From Eubacterium uniforme (lineage in GTDB: Bacteria > Bacillota > Clostridia > Lachnospirales > Lachnospiraceae): 64,000 nt of DNA. The notes below the pieces were generated by a model that was given only the letters and a program-made list of their open reading frames with translations, searched no databases and was not told the origin of the DNA. The stretch covers positions 297,128-361,127 of the forward strand of contig NZ_FUXZ01000002.1 in NCBI RefSeq assembly GCF_900167115.1, in the 5' to 3' direction. Made by a program: the position numbers and the translations under genes. This document shows positions 54,516-63,143 of this stretch, piece after piece (the stretch's first letter is position 1; each line of letters opens with the position of its first letter).

Positions 54516-55347
54516 GGGTTTGAACCTCCTCGATAATATTATTTGGGGTAGACGCCCCTGCAGTGATACCTACGCTACCAATTGATTTAAGGTCATTCAA
54601 ATCCAAATCAACAAGTTCCTGTATGTAGTACGTATTTTCACATTGGCTTTTGCATATTTCAAATAATTTTTGAGTATTTGAACTGTGCTTTCCACCGATT
54701 ACGATCATTGCGTCCACGTTTTTAGCGATTTGCATAGCTTCTTCCTGTCTAACATGAGTAGCATTACAAATCGTATTTAAACAACTTATATCATATCGCT
54801 TTTTGGAAATTTTTTCAACTAAATATTCAAATTTCTTGTAATTAAATGTAGTTTGGGCAACGATAAATATTTTTTCACCTTCAGCCGCTTCAAAATTATC
54901 AGCCTCATCTTCTGTTTTAATGATGGAAACGGGACCATTTGACCATCCCTTAATGCCACAAACTTCTGGGTGATTTTTATCTCCAATTATAACAATATGC
55001 TTTCCTTCGTCACTTGCAGTACTAACTGCATTATGAATCTTCTTAACAAATGGACATGTTGCATCAATCACTTCGTGACCACATGCCTTGATTGTCTCAT
55101 ACTCATCTCTCGAAACACCATGGGATCTAATTACTACTGTACCTTTATCTACATTCTTAGCATCATCAAGATTTTCAATAATCTTAACTCCCTTGCTTTC
55201 TAAATCAGAAACCACGTTTTCATTATGAATAATTGGTCCATATGTATAAATGTTTTCAACGCCCTTATTAATTAAATCATAAACTGTATCAACTGCTTTT
55301 TTAACACCAAAGCAGAAACCAGCACTCTTAGCTACATAAACTTCCAT
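54496..55347 (-). CDS. ispH: 4-hydroxy-3-methylbut-2-enyl diphosphate reductase IspH
   Basis: A 283-residue iron-sulfur enzyme, the last step of the MEP isoprenoid pathway. Cluster cysteines are visible in GFCFGVKKAVD (Cys12), DATCPFVKKIH (Cys98) and NTICNATHVRQEE (Cys194). SHGVSR and the GITAGASTPNNIIEEV ending are typical. The stop codon lies inside the S1 gene. It is 17 bases downstream of a small membrane protein gene and shares an operon with cmk. Confidence 0.96.
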   Translation of the reverse strand: MEVYVAKSAGFCFGVKKAVDTVYDLINKGVENIYTYGPIIHNENVVSDLESKGVKIIENLDDAKNVDKGTVVIRSHGVSRDEYETIKACGHEVIDATCPFVKKIHNAVSTASDEGKHIVIIGDKNHPEVCGIKGWSNGPVSIIKTEDEADNFEAAEGEKIFIVAQTTFNYKKFEYLVEKISKKRYDISCLNTICNATHVRQEEAMQIAKNVDAMIVIGGKHSSNTQKLFEICKSQCENTYYIQELVDLDLNDLKSIGSVGITAGASTPNNIIEEVQTHVRSKF

Positions 55348-55364
55348 ATTTTTCCTACCAATAA

Positions 55365-55490
55365 TTATTTCTTAAGCTTTGATATTACTAATGCAATACC
55401 TGCAACAACCATAAATATAAATGTTGTGCTCTCAGCTCCTGAACTTGCTGCATCCTCAGCACTTTCAGCTAACAAAAATAACAAATCCAC
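55365..55490 (-). CDS. Small membrane protein (41 aa) between cmk and ispH
   Basis: A GTG at 55490, with AGGAG eight bases upstream, opens a 41-codon frame: MDLLFLLAESAEDAASSGAE, then STTFIFMVVAGIALVISKLK and a final lysine. Residues about 23-37 form one membrane helix with a basic end; the first half is acidic and small-residue-rich. It fills most of the gap between cmk and ispH, which supports its being real. I do not recognise the family; function unknown. Confidence 0.65.
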   Translation of the reverse strand: MDLLFLLAESAEDAASSGAESTTFIFMVVAGIALVISKLKK

Positions 55491-55508
55491 CGTTTTATCT
55501 CCTTATCT

Positions 55509-56165
55509 CTACTTTTTTGTATAATCAATAATAGTAGTTACAACTTCTTCAATAGTCATATTTGAAGAATCTACTAAAATTGCATCTTCAGCCTGGGTAA
55601 GTGGTGAAATTTCTCTATGAGAATCATTATAATCTCTAGCAACAATATCTTCCTCAATAACCTTAATGTCTGGATTTTCACCTTTTGCTACTAATTCATC
55701 ATATCTTCTCTTTGCTCTAGTTTCCACTGAAGCTGTAAGGTAAATTTTTAGATCAGCATTTGGTAATACTGAAGTACCAATATCTCTACCATCCATAACA
55801 ACATCATTAGTAGCTGCAAGTTCTTTCTGAAGAACTGTAAGCTTTTCTCTAACCTTTCCATAAACAGCAATCTTAGATGTATTCTTTCCAACTTCTTCCT
55901 TTCTGATTTCAGTTGAAACATCCTCGCCATTAAGGAGTACTATCTGACTACCATCCTTATATGCAATTTTAACATCTGCCTTATCTGTAGTCGCTGTTAC
56001 TGCAGCTTCATCTGTTACATCAACGCCTGCACGTAAACAAGATAAAGCCATTGCTCTATACATTGCTCCTGTATCAACATAAATAAAACCTAATCTCTTA
56101 GATACTTCCTTCGCTATAGTACTTTTTCCTGCGCCTGCAGGTCCATCAATTGCAATATTATACAT
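55509..56165 (-). CDS. cmk: Cytidylate kinase
   Basis: A 218-residue (d)CMP kinase with P-loop IAIDGPAGAGKSTIAKEVSK, then YVDTGAMYRAMALSCL, MDGRDIGTSVLPNADLKIYL and RAKRRYDEL. It sits in the conserved cmk-ispH-rpsA cluster. AGGAGG precedes the ATG. Confidence 0.96.
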   Translation of the reverse strand: MYNIAIDGPAGAGKSTIAKEVSKRLGFIYVDTGAMYRAMALSCLRAGVDVTDEAAVTATTDKADVKIAYKDGSQIVLLNGEDVSTEIRKEEVGKNTSKIAVYGKVREKLTVLQKELAATNDVVMDGRDIGTSVLPNADLKIYLTASVETRAKRRYDELVAKGENPDIKVIEEDIVARDYNDSHREISPLTQAEDAILVDSSNMTIEEVVTTIIDYTKK

Positions 56166-56242
56166 ATTATGCCTCCTATATATTTCTTTATATTTTCATC
56201 ATTTATAAATGCTATTAAATATCTAAATAATAATAACAAATA

Positions 56243-56258
56243 ACTCTGAACCCAGAGT
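56243..56258 (-). terminator. Hairpin after the HI0933-type flavoprotein gene
   Basis: ACTCTG-AACC-CAGAGT is a perfect stem-loop eight bases past the stop codon, followed on the minus strand by TTATTTGTTATTATT. The stem is short, so termination may be partial. Confidence 0.55.
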
Positions 56259-56265
56259 CAATCTA

Positions 56266-57537
56266 CTACCAGGCTTTCAAATTTATACCACATGCATATC
56301 CGCTTGACCAGGCAATTTGTAAATTATATCCACCTGTTGTAGCATCAACATCTAAAACTTCACCTATAAAATAAAGTCCCTTAACTTTCTTTGATTCAAA
56401 AGTTTTTGGATTAACTTCTTTTACATTGATTCCACCCTTCGTAATAATGGCTTCATCAAAACTTCTGAGTCCTACAACTGTAAATTCAAGATTCTTAATA
56501 ACATTTACAAGGTTTTGTCTTTCTTCAGCCGTAATAACATTAACCTTTTTATATGGATCAATGCCACTTCTTTTAACAATTACCGGGATCATCTTCTTAG
56601 GCAGCAAATCATCTAAGGAATTATTAAAATTCTTATTAGTATATTTTTCAAAATCCTTCAGAATTCTTTTATCCAATGTATCAAAATCAAGTGCTGGCTT
56701 TAAATCAATGTATAACTTTGTATTATCCTTGATTCTACCAGAAATCAAACTACTTGCAGATAGTATTATCGGACCACTAACACCAAAATGAGTAAAAAGC
56801 ATCTCTCCAGTTTCACTAGAAACTTCCTTACCATCAATCGTAAACTTAGCATTTACATTCTTTAGAGAAAGTCCCTGCATTGCCCTTGCATCCTCTTCCC
56901 TAAGAATAACAGGAACAAGTGCTGGCCTTGGTTTAACAACATCAACGCCAAATTCCTCAGCCCATTTATAACCATCGCCATCCGAACCTGTAACCGGATA
57001 AGAAAGACCACCTGTTGCAATAATAAGAGCATCACCTTTTAGCGTCGATTTATCTGACAAACTAACCTCAGCAAATGCACTCTCATAACAACTCTTTTTA
57101 TCTGTCACATCTTCATCAGAAATCTTTCTGGTCTTTATATCAACAACCTTAGTATTAAGTAAAACCTCAATTCCAAGTTCTCGAATCTTTTTAGTTAAAG
57201 CTTTTATAATGTCAGATGATTTATCGCTTTCAGGAAAAACTCTGTTACCTCTTTCAACCTTAGTCTTAACTCCTTCACTTTCGAAAAATTCAATGACATC
57301 AAAGTTATTATATTCATAAAAGGCGCTATACATAAACTTAGGATTAGATAAAATATGTGCTCTAATATCATCCATATCACCAGCATTAGTCACATTACAT
57401 CTACCCTTACCGGTTATAAATAGCTTCTTACCTAATTTTTCATTTTTCTCAATAATGGTTACCTCATTGCCATTAAGCGCAGCTGCAATCGCAGCCATCA
57501 TTCCAGCAGGTCCACCACCCACAACTAAAACTTTCAC
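56266..57537 (-). CDS. HI0933/BaiN-family flavoprotein, copy 2
   Basis: A 423-residue FAD protein: VLVVGGGPAGMMAAIAAALN, KLGKKLFITGKGRCNVTNAG, ALIIATGGLSYPVTGSDGDG, MLFTHFGVSGPIILSASSLI and YFIGEVLDVDATTGGYNLQI. It is closer to the common YhiN form than the copy at 8973-10169, which lacks the GVSGP segment in this form. The start is GTG at 57537 with GAGG nine bases upstream. Its own promoter lies upstream; the cellular role is not established. Confidence 0.88.
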   Translation of the reverse strand: MKVLVVGGGPAGMMAAIAAALNGNEVTIIEKNEKLGKKLFITGKGRCNVTNAGDMDDIRAHILSNPKFMYSAFYEYNNFDVIEFFESEGVKTKVERGNRVFPESDKSSDIIKALTKKIRELGIEVLLNTKVVDIKTRKISDEDVTDKKSCYESAFAEVSLSDKSTLKGDALIIATGGLSYPVTGSDGDGYKWAEEFGVDVVKPRPALVPVILREEDARAMQGLSLKNVNAKFTIDGKEVSSETGEMLFTHFGVSGPIILSASSLISGRIKDNTKLYIDLKPALDFDTLDKRILKDFEKYTNKNFNNSLDDLLPKKMIPVIVKRSGIDPYKKVNVITAEERQNLVNVIKNLEFTVVGLRSFDEAIITKGGINVKEVNPKTFESKKVKGLYFIGEVLDVDATTGGYNLQIAWSSGYACGINLKAW

Positions 57538-57582
57538 TCTCGTTTTCCTCTATATCATTTTCTATAACAAAACAACATCTAT

Positions 57583-57611
57583 ATTTTACCACATTCAATG
57601 GTTTTTGTCAT
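57583..57611 (-). promoter_or_regulatory. Promoter of HI0933-type flavoprotein copy 2
   Basis: Minus strand: ATGACA (57606-57611), 17-base spacer ending TGG, TAAAAT (57583-57588), an extended -10 type. Confidence 0.6.
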
Positions 57612-57626
57612 AAGATATATTAATAA

Positions 57627-57657
57627 AAAAGCCATGTAGTTTAACTACATGGCTTTT
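57627..57657 (-). terminator. Terminator of the sodium-pump decarboxylase operon
   Basis: AAAAGCCATGTAG and CTACATGGCTTTT form a 13-bp stem with a 5-base loop directly after the oadA-like stop, with A and T tracts on both sides. Confidence 0.92.
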
Positions 57658-57662
57658 GTTAT

Positions 57663-59084
57663 CTAAACTGGATATGCTCCGTTTTCTTTGTCTGCTACTG
57701 TGTTATCAACACCTGTCTGCTGAGCTTTTCTATATTCGAAGAACTCTTTAGCAACCTGTGGGAATAACGCATATGTAAGTACATCTTCATCCTGCTGTTT
57801 GTACTGAGCAACTTCCTTTTCAAATTTTGGAAGTGATGGCTCGATTAAATCAGCTGGTCTGCATGTGATAGCCTTTGTATCACCAATGCACTTCTTCTGT
57901 ACTTCTTTATCAAATGGCTTAACTGTCTGACCATACTTACCTGAAAGTAAGTCCTTAGCCTGCTGGTTAACCATCTTATATCTTTCACCCATAACAACAT
58001 TAAGAACTGCCTGAGTACCAACAATCTGACTTGAAGGTGTAACAAGAGGTGGTTCACCGAAGTCTTTTCTTACTCTTGGAACTTCCTCTAACACTTCATC
58101 AAATTTATCTTCAGCGCCCATTTCACTAAGCTGTGAAACAAGGTTTGATAACATACCACCAGGTACCTGGTATAAAAGTGTATTGATATTAACACCCATA
58201 ACCTTTGGATTAAGCAATCCGCTAGCAAGGCATTCTTCTCTATATGGCTTGAAATAATCTGCGATTTCCTTAAGAAGCTTCTGATCAAGGCCTGTATCAT
58301 AAGGTGTACCCTTAAATGTCTCAACTAAAACTTCTGTTGCAGGCTGTGATGTTCCCATTGAGAATGGTGAAATTGCTGTATCAATAATATCACAACCAGC
58401 TTCAACAGCCTTAAGATATGTCATAGCGCCAACACCTGATGTGTAATGTGTATGAAGATCAATTGGAAGGTCTGTTCCTTCTTTAAGAGCACTAACAAGT
58501 TCTGTTGCCTTGTATGGTGTAAGAAGACCTGCCATATCCTTAATACAAAGTGATGAAGCACCCATCTCTTCGATTCTCTTAGCTGTATCTTTCCAATAAT
58601 CTAATGTATAAGCATCACCAAGTGTATATGATAATGCAATCTGAGCATGACCCTTTTCTTTATTAGCAGCCTTAACAGCTGTTTCTAAGTTTCTAAGGTC
58701 ATTTAAGCAGTCGAAAATTCTGATGATGTCGATACCATTTGCTAATGATTTCTGAACGAAATATTCAACTACATCATCTGAGTAATGACTATATCCTAAG
58801 ATGTTCTGTCCTCTGAATAACATCTGTAGTTTTGTATTCTTGAAACCATCACGAAGTTTTCTAAGTCTTTCCCATGGATCTTCCTTAAGAAAACGAAGTG
58901 ATGCATCGAATGTAGCACCGCCCCAGCACTCTACTGCATGATAACCAACTTTATCCATTGTATCGATAATTGGAAGCATTTCTTCTGTTGGCATTCTTGT
59001 AGCAATAAGAGACTGATGAGCATCTCTAAGAATTGTTTCTGTTATCTTTACAGGTCTCTTAACCTGAGTATTCTCATTTGCCAT
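57663..59084 (-). CDS. 5S-type carboxyltransferase (oxaloacetate decarboxylase alpha / pyruvate carboxylase B, no biotin domain)
   Basis: A 473-residue HMGL-like TIM-barrel enzyme with VKITETILRDAHQSLIATRM, ECWGGATFDASLRFLKEDPW, the lysine segment SLCIKDMAGLLTPY and metal ligands LPIDLHTHYTSGVGAMT, then a PYC/OADA domain. It moves CO2 between biotin and oxaloacetate/pyruvate. Unlike Klebsiella OadA it has no C-terminal biotin domain; a separate carrier is encoded at 60335. This matches the 5S subunit of transcarboxylase. It is the last gene of the operon. Confidence 0.92.
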   Translation of the reverse strand: MANENTQVKRPVKITETILRDAHQSLIATRMPTEEMLPIIDTMDKVGYHAVECWGGATFDASLRFLKEDPWERLRKLRDGFKNTKLQMLFRGQNILGYSHYSDDVVEYFVQKSLANGIDIIRIFDCLNDLRNLETAVKAANKEKGHAQIALSYTLGDAYTLDYWKDTAKRIEEMGASSLCIKDMAGLLTPYKATELVSALKEGTDLPIDLHTHYTSGVGAMTYLKAVEAGCDIIDTAISPFSMGTSQPATEVLVETFKGTPYDTGLDQKLLKEIADYFKPYREECLASGLLNPKVMGVNINTLLYQVPGGMLSNLVSQLSEMGAEDKFDEVLEEVPRVRKDFGEPPLVTPSSQIVGTQAVLNVVMGERYKMVNQQAKDLLSGKYGQTVKPFDKEVQKKCIGDTKAITCRPADLIEPSLPKFEKEVAQYKQQDEDVLTYALFPQVAKEFFEYRKAQQTGVDNTVADKENGAYPV

Positions 59085-59121
59085 TTCTTTCTCCTTTATC
59101 TATTAACCAAATTAAACTACT

Positions 59122-59139
59122 TTTCATGCAAGCATGAAA
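59122..59139. repeat. Intercistronic hairpin between oadB and the oadA-like gene
   Basis: TTTCATGC and GCATGAAA form an 8-bp stem with a 2-base loop, extendable by two pairs with a bulge. It lies in the 86-base gap of the operon and could act in processing or attenuation; no strong T run follows. Confidence 0.55.
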
Positions 59140-59170
59140 GTATTTTGATTTATTACATTTTTATATCATT

Positions 59171-60298
59171 TTATACTATTCCAAAGATAGCCATGAATGT
59201 ACCAGCTGCTACAGCTGTACCAATAACTCCGGCTACGTTAGGACCCATAGCGTGCATAAGTAAGAAGTTTGTAGGATCTGCTTCAGAACCAACCTGCTGT
59301 GATACTCTTGCTGCCATTGGTACGGCAGAAACACCTGCTGAACCAATAAGTGGGTTAATCTTACCACCTGTTACAGCACACATAATCTTACCAAATATAA
59401 CACCTGCAGCTGTACCAACCGCAAAGGCAACAAGACCTAATATAACGATCTTAATTGTACTAATGTTAAGGAATGATTCAGCCGAAGTTGTAGCACCTAC
59501 TGATGTACCAAGAATAATAACTACGATGTACATAAGTGCATTACTTGCTGTTTCAGTAAGCTGTTTAACAACACCTGATTCTCTGAATAAGTTACCAAGC
59601 ATAAGCATACCAACAAGTGGTGCTGTAGTTGGGAGAATCATAACTACTACGATTGTAACAACGATTGGGAATAAGATTCTTTCAAGTTTTGAAACAGGAC
59701 GAAGCTGTTCCATCTTGATTTTTCTTTCCTTCTCAGTTGTAAGTAACTTCATAATAGGTGGCTGAATAATTGGAACTAATGCCATATATGAATAAGCTGC
59801 TACGGCAATAGGACCCATCAAGTCAGTCTGACCTAATTTACCTGCAAGGAAGATTGATGTAGGACCATCTGCACCACCGATAATTGAAATAGCAGCTGCT
59901 GCCTTACCACCAAATCCCATGAAAATTGCTAAGAAATATGCTCCATAAATACCAAACTGAGCTGCAGCACCTAAAAGAAAACTCTTAGGGTTTGCAATAA
60001 GTGGACCAAAGTCTGTCATCGCACCAACTCCAAGGAAAATAAGAGAAGGTAAGATACTCCATTCATCTAATAAATAGAAGTAATGAAGAAGACCTGTATC
60101 TGACATGATATCTGGATACATATTTACTAAAAGCATACCAAATGAAATTGGAACCAAAAGTAATGGTTCATATTCTTTTTTAATCGCTAAATATAAGAAG
60201 ATACATGCAACTGCAATCATAATGAAGTTGCCGACAGTCAAGTTAAAGAACGCTGTCTGGTGTATCAAATTACTTAGTGTATCTTTAATGTAATCCAT
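59171..60298 (-). CDS. oadB: Sodium-pumping decarboxylase, beta subunit
   Basis: A 375-residue membrane protein with about nine to ten helices, the carboxybiotin decarboxylase and Na+ channel of the complex. Conserved marks are IFLGVGAMTDFGPLIANPKS, SIIGGADGPTSIFLAGKLG with the essential Asp, GNLFRESGVVKQLTETASNA and GSAGVSAVPMAARVSQQVGS. It decarboxylates carboxybiotin and exports Na+. It lies between the biotin carrier and the 5S-type gene. Confidence 0.95.
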   Translation of the reverse strand: MDYIKDTLSNLIHQTAFFNLTVGNFIMIAVACIFLYLAIKKEYEPLLLVPISFGMLLVNMYPDIMSDTGLLHYFYLLDEWSILPSLIFLGVGAMTDFGPLIANPKSFLLGAAAQFGIYGAYFLAIFMGFGGKAAAAISIIGGADGPTSIFLAGKLGQTDLMGPIAVAAYSYMALVPIIQPPIMKLLTTEKERKIKMEQLRPVSKLERILFPIVVTIVVVMILPTTAPLVGMLMLGNLFRESGVVKQLTETASNALMYIVVIILGTSVGATTSAESFLNISTIKIVILGLVAFAVGTAAGVIFGKIMCAVTGGKINPLIGSAGVSAVPMAARVSQQVGSEADPTNFLLMHAMGPNVAGVIGTAVAAGTFMAIFGIV

Positions 60299-60334
60299 TT
60301 TATCCTCCGTTATTAATACGAGTATTAATTATTA

Positions 60335-60700
60335 TTAATTAAGTGTTGCAAGTACACTACCTGCTTCTACAGAATCACCTGTATTAGCATTGATTGATGC
60401 GATTGTACCATCTTCTGGAGCAACAATATCGTTTTCCATCTTCATAGCTTCAAGAACCATGATTACATCACCCTTGCTAACTGACTGACCAACTGAAGCC
60501 TTAACTGATAAAATTTTACCTGGCATTGGTGAGTTAACTTTTACACTACCTTCGCTTCCTGAAGCTGCAGCCTTAGGAGCTGCCTTAGGAGCTACTACTG
60601 GTGCGCTCTTTACAGGAGCTGTTGGCATTGCTACGCCAGCACCTTCTTCTACTGTTACATCATAAACATTACCATTAACTGTAATTGTATAATTTTTCAT
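60335..60700 (-). CDS. Biotin carboxyl carrier protein of the decarboxylase complex
   Basis: A 121-residue carrier: an N-terminal segment (MKNYTITVNGNVYDVTVEEG), an Ala/Pro-rich flexible linker (about 26-48) and a biotinyl domain with the biotin lysine in VLEAMKMENDIVAPEDGTI (Lys87). The length and domain order match the 1.3S subunit of transcarboxylase and GcdC/MmdC. It shuttles CO2 between the carboxyltransferases and OadB. Confidence 0.95.
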   Translation of the reverse strand: MKNYTITVNGNVYDVTVEEGAGVAMPTAPVKSAPVVAPKAAPKAAASGSEGSVKVNSPMPGKILSVKASVGQSVSKGDVIMVLEAMKMENDIVAPEDGTIASINANTGDSVEAGSVLATLN

Positions 60701-60715
60701 TTATGTATCCTCCAA

Positions 60716-61555
60716 TTATCTAATCTTTCTGATAGATCTTACAACGAAGCTGCCAGGATCTGCACTACCCTCACTAGCAGCAATTGCTGCAGCAATTACA
60801 GCTATAAGTTCGTTATCATCTGTCTGTGTTTCAACAACAGCAGGTGCACTATCAATTTTTTCGATTTCTTTTGCATTTTCTGTTTTGATTTTATTTGCTT
60901 CTTTCTCTTTAGCCATTGTTTCAATCTTATTAATAATCTTAAACAATGAAATAATGAAAGCAATAAGGATAAGTACTGCGAAAACTGTACCCATACCAAG
61001 TAAAGTATTCATACCAGCCTTATTAATTGTCTCTTTAAATGAGTATTCAGGTTCAAATGTAATACTCTTTATTTCAGTTTCTTTATCTTCATCAACTGAG
61101 AGCTGTACTTTAACTTTACAATCTCTTTTAGCATATTTTACTTTTAATGTAGCTAAATATAAGTTCTTTCTATCTTCAGTATATACAATCTTTCCACTTG
61201 CTTTTTTTAATGTACCAAGTTCTTTTGAAGAACCTTCATATGACTTCATTGCATCAACAAAAGGTTTATAAGACTTATCTTTTTCAGCATTCTTTTCTGC
61301 AGACTTGATATTTTTCTTTAAATCTGAATATTCCAAGTTTGAAAGGTTTTCTACATATGAACGTATAAATGATTCAAAATTTTCTTTGTAAAGAATTTCA
61401 CCAGCCTGAACTTCTTCAGCAGTTAAATCATCTGCTCTTAATCCTGGGAAACTTACTTCCTTAGGCTGACCGATTTTCTTAATATCTTTTACACTACAAC
61501 TTGTTAAAGAAAGAACACAAATAAGCATAACAACACAGCTTAATACTTTTCTCAT
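60716..61555 (-). CDS. OadG-like gamma subunit with an N-terminal lipoprotein domain
   Basis: A 279-residue protein. A lipobox LTSC places Cys20 as the lipidated residue. Residues about 35-175 form an extracytoplasmic domain with helical and beta parts that I do not recognise. A single membrane helix (about 183-207, LLGMGTVFAVLILIAFIISL) is followed by a charged linker and the C-terminal ELIAVIAAAIAASEG and VVRSIRKIR segment typical of OadG subunits in Clostridia. OadG organises the alpha and beta subunits; the added lipoprotein part roughly doubles the usual length. It lies between the 12S-type gene and the biotin carrier. Confidence 0.85.
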   Translation of the reverse strand: MRKVLSCVVMLICVLSLTSCSVKDIKKIGQPKEVSFPGLRADDLTAEEVQAGEILYKENFESFIRSYVENLSNLEYSDLKKNIKSAEKNAEKDKSYKPFVDAMKSYEGSSKELGTLKKASGKIVYTEDRKNLYLATLKVKYAKRDCKVKVQLSVDEDKETEIKSITFEPEYSFKETINKAGMNTLLGMGTVFAVLILIAFIISLFKIINKIETMAKEKEANKIKTENAKEIEKIDSAPAVVETQTDDNELIAVIAAAIAASEGSADPGSFVVRSIRKIR

Positions 61556-61570
61556 AATGTTCCTCCTAAA

Positions 61571-62992
61571 TTAAATTGTTCCGTGTTTTCTACTTGGAGT
61601 AGTATCTAATTTTGAACTAAGCATTTCAAATGCTCCGATTAAATATTTTCTTGTTTCAGCTGGATCGATAATTGTATCAACATATCCTCTAGCTGCAGCT
61701 GATTCAACATTAAGCTGTAACTTAGCATAATCTGCTTCAACTGTTGCAGCATCACAATCCTTAGCAATAATCTCTGAAGCACTCTTAGCATCCATACAGC
61801 CAATCTGTGCATCCGGATAAGCGTAAACCATATCAGCGCCTAATCCCTTGCTATTCATTACAACATAGGCACTTCCAAGAGCCTTACCTGTAATAAGATT
61901 TACTTTAGGAACTGTTGCACCAGCAAATGCAAATGCAAGTTTTGAAGAAGCTTTAGCAATCTTCTTTTCACTACATTCACAAGCCATAAATCCATCTGTA
62001 TTTGTTATTGATAAAACAGGAATATTGAAAGCATCACAGAAATTAATAAAATCAGCAGCTTTTACACAACCCTTGCTTGATAATTTACCACCGCAGTTGC
62101 ATACTACTTCACCGTTTTCATCATATTTTTTGTTTCTATTTGCTACAACACCGATTGTTGCACCATTAAGTTTGATAAATGCTGTAGCCATGTTACCAGC
62201 ATATTCACTCTTAAGTTCACAAACAACACCATTATCAGCAATCTGAGCAAGGAAAAGAGCTGGATCATCAATAGAACCCTCAATTCCTGATACTAATCTG
62301 TTAAGATCATCGTTACATGCATCAACAGCTTCATCATCATTGTTAACTGGAAGTATTGATACAAGATTTCTAAGATTAGCAATTACTTCAGCTTCACTAC
62401 CAACAAAATCAACATTGTCAGTATTCTTAGCCTGATATTTTGCACTAGCTGTATCACACTTTTCTGTGTAATTTCCAGGAAGTGCGTTAGGTGAATTAAC
62501 AAATAGCTTTGCATCTTCATCAACATATGTGAAATCTGACATAGAAGCTAAAATAGCAAGGCTACCTCCACAATTACCGAAAACTCCTGTTACCATAGGA
62601 ACAACACCTGAAGCATCAGACATTGTCTTATAGATTTCTCCAAGAGCATTAAGTGCATCTGAAGATTCCTGTAATCTAACACCATTGCTATCAATAAGAC
62701 CTACAATAGGTGCACCCATTAAAATAGCTTTGTCAATTAGATTAACAATCTTCTTTGCATGCATCTCGCCGATTGTTCCACCAAGTACACTAACGTCCTG
62801 GCTGTAGACATATACTAATCTACCATCAACAAGACCAAATCCGGTAATAACTCCATCACTAGGAGCGTCGATACCTTGCATGTTAAAATCAGTTGTTCTA
62901 GCTTTTACCATACCACCGATTTCTACAAAACTGTTGTCATCGAGGAAAGATTCAATTCTTTCTCGTGCTGACATTTTCTGTGTAGTACTCAT
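61571..62992 (-). CDS. 12S-type carboxyltransferase (methylmalonyl-CoA/propionyl-CoA decarboxylase alpha-like)
   Basis: A 473-residue crotonase-fold carboxyltransferase with two halves, as in MmdA, the 12S transcarboxylase subunit and AccD-type PCC. Marks are MSARERIESFLDDNSFVEIG, VYSQDVSVLGGTIGEMHAKK, GAPIVGLIDSNGVRLQESSD, VFGNCGGSLAILASMSDF and LGADMVYAYPDAQIGCMDAK. It lacks about 30 N-terminal residues of typical MmdA. The acyl-CoA substrate cannot be fixed from sequence. There are tandem ATGs at 62995 and 62992; the second is seven bases from GGAGG. It is the first gene of the operon. Confidence 0.9.
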   Translation of the reverse strand: MSTTQKMSARERIESFLDDNSFVEIGGMVKARTTDFNMQGIDAPSDGVITGFGLVDGRLVYVYSQDVSVLGGTIGEMHAKKIVNLIDKAILMGAPIVGLIDSNGVRLQESSDALNALGEIYKTMSDASGVVPMVTGVFGNCGGSLAILASMSDFTYVDEDAKLFVNSPNALPGNYTEKCDTASAKYQAKNTDNVDFVGSEAEVIANLRNLVSILPVNNDDEAVDACNDDLNRLVSGIEGSIDDPALFLAQIADNGVVCELKSEYAGNMATAFIKLNGATIGVVANRNKKYDENGEVVCNCGGKLSSKGCVKAADFINFCDAFNIPVLSITNTDGFMACECSEKKIAKASSKLAFAFAGATVPKVNLITGKALGSAYVVMNSKGLGADMVYAYPDAQIGCMDAKSASEIIAKDCDAATVEADYAKLQLNVESAAARGYVDTIIDPAETRKYLIGAFEMLSSKLDTTPSRKHGTI

Positions 62993-63067
62993 CATTAGTC
63001 CTCCATAAATTTACTTAATATAGTATAGGCAAAACCCGCCTTACATTTATATTTTTTAATTGGTAAA

Positions 63068-63094
63068 TTTTTGTCAATATAAACCTGACAAAAA
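63068..63094. promoter_or_regulatory. Operator-like palindrome upstream of the decarboxylase operon
   Basis: TTTTTGTCA (63068-63076) and TGACAAAAA (63086-63094) are perfect 9-base arms around nine bases. The site lies between the promoter at 63115-63143 and the first gene. Read on the minus strand its inner part also gives TTGACA, a possible second -35 box. Confidence 0.5.
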
Positions 63095-63114
63095 TCCCAA
63101 TTTCTTCCAAATAT

Positions 63115-63143
63115 ATAATATAACTAAATAATGCAAATATCAA
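63115..63143 (-). promoter_or_regulatory. Promoter of the decarboxylase operon
   Basis: Minus strand: TTGATA (63138-63143), 17-base spacer, TATTAT (63115-63120). The -35 region sits inside another inverted repeat, CAAATAT...ATATTTG (63134-63160). Confidence 0.6.

Noticed and set aside
58938..59765. A 275-codon plus-strand frame antisense to the oadA-like and oadB genes
   Set aside because: Its hydrophobic character follows from being opposite a membrane protein; both sense genes are full-length conserved families and no ribosome binding site precedes it.
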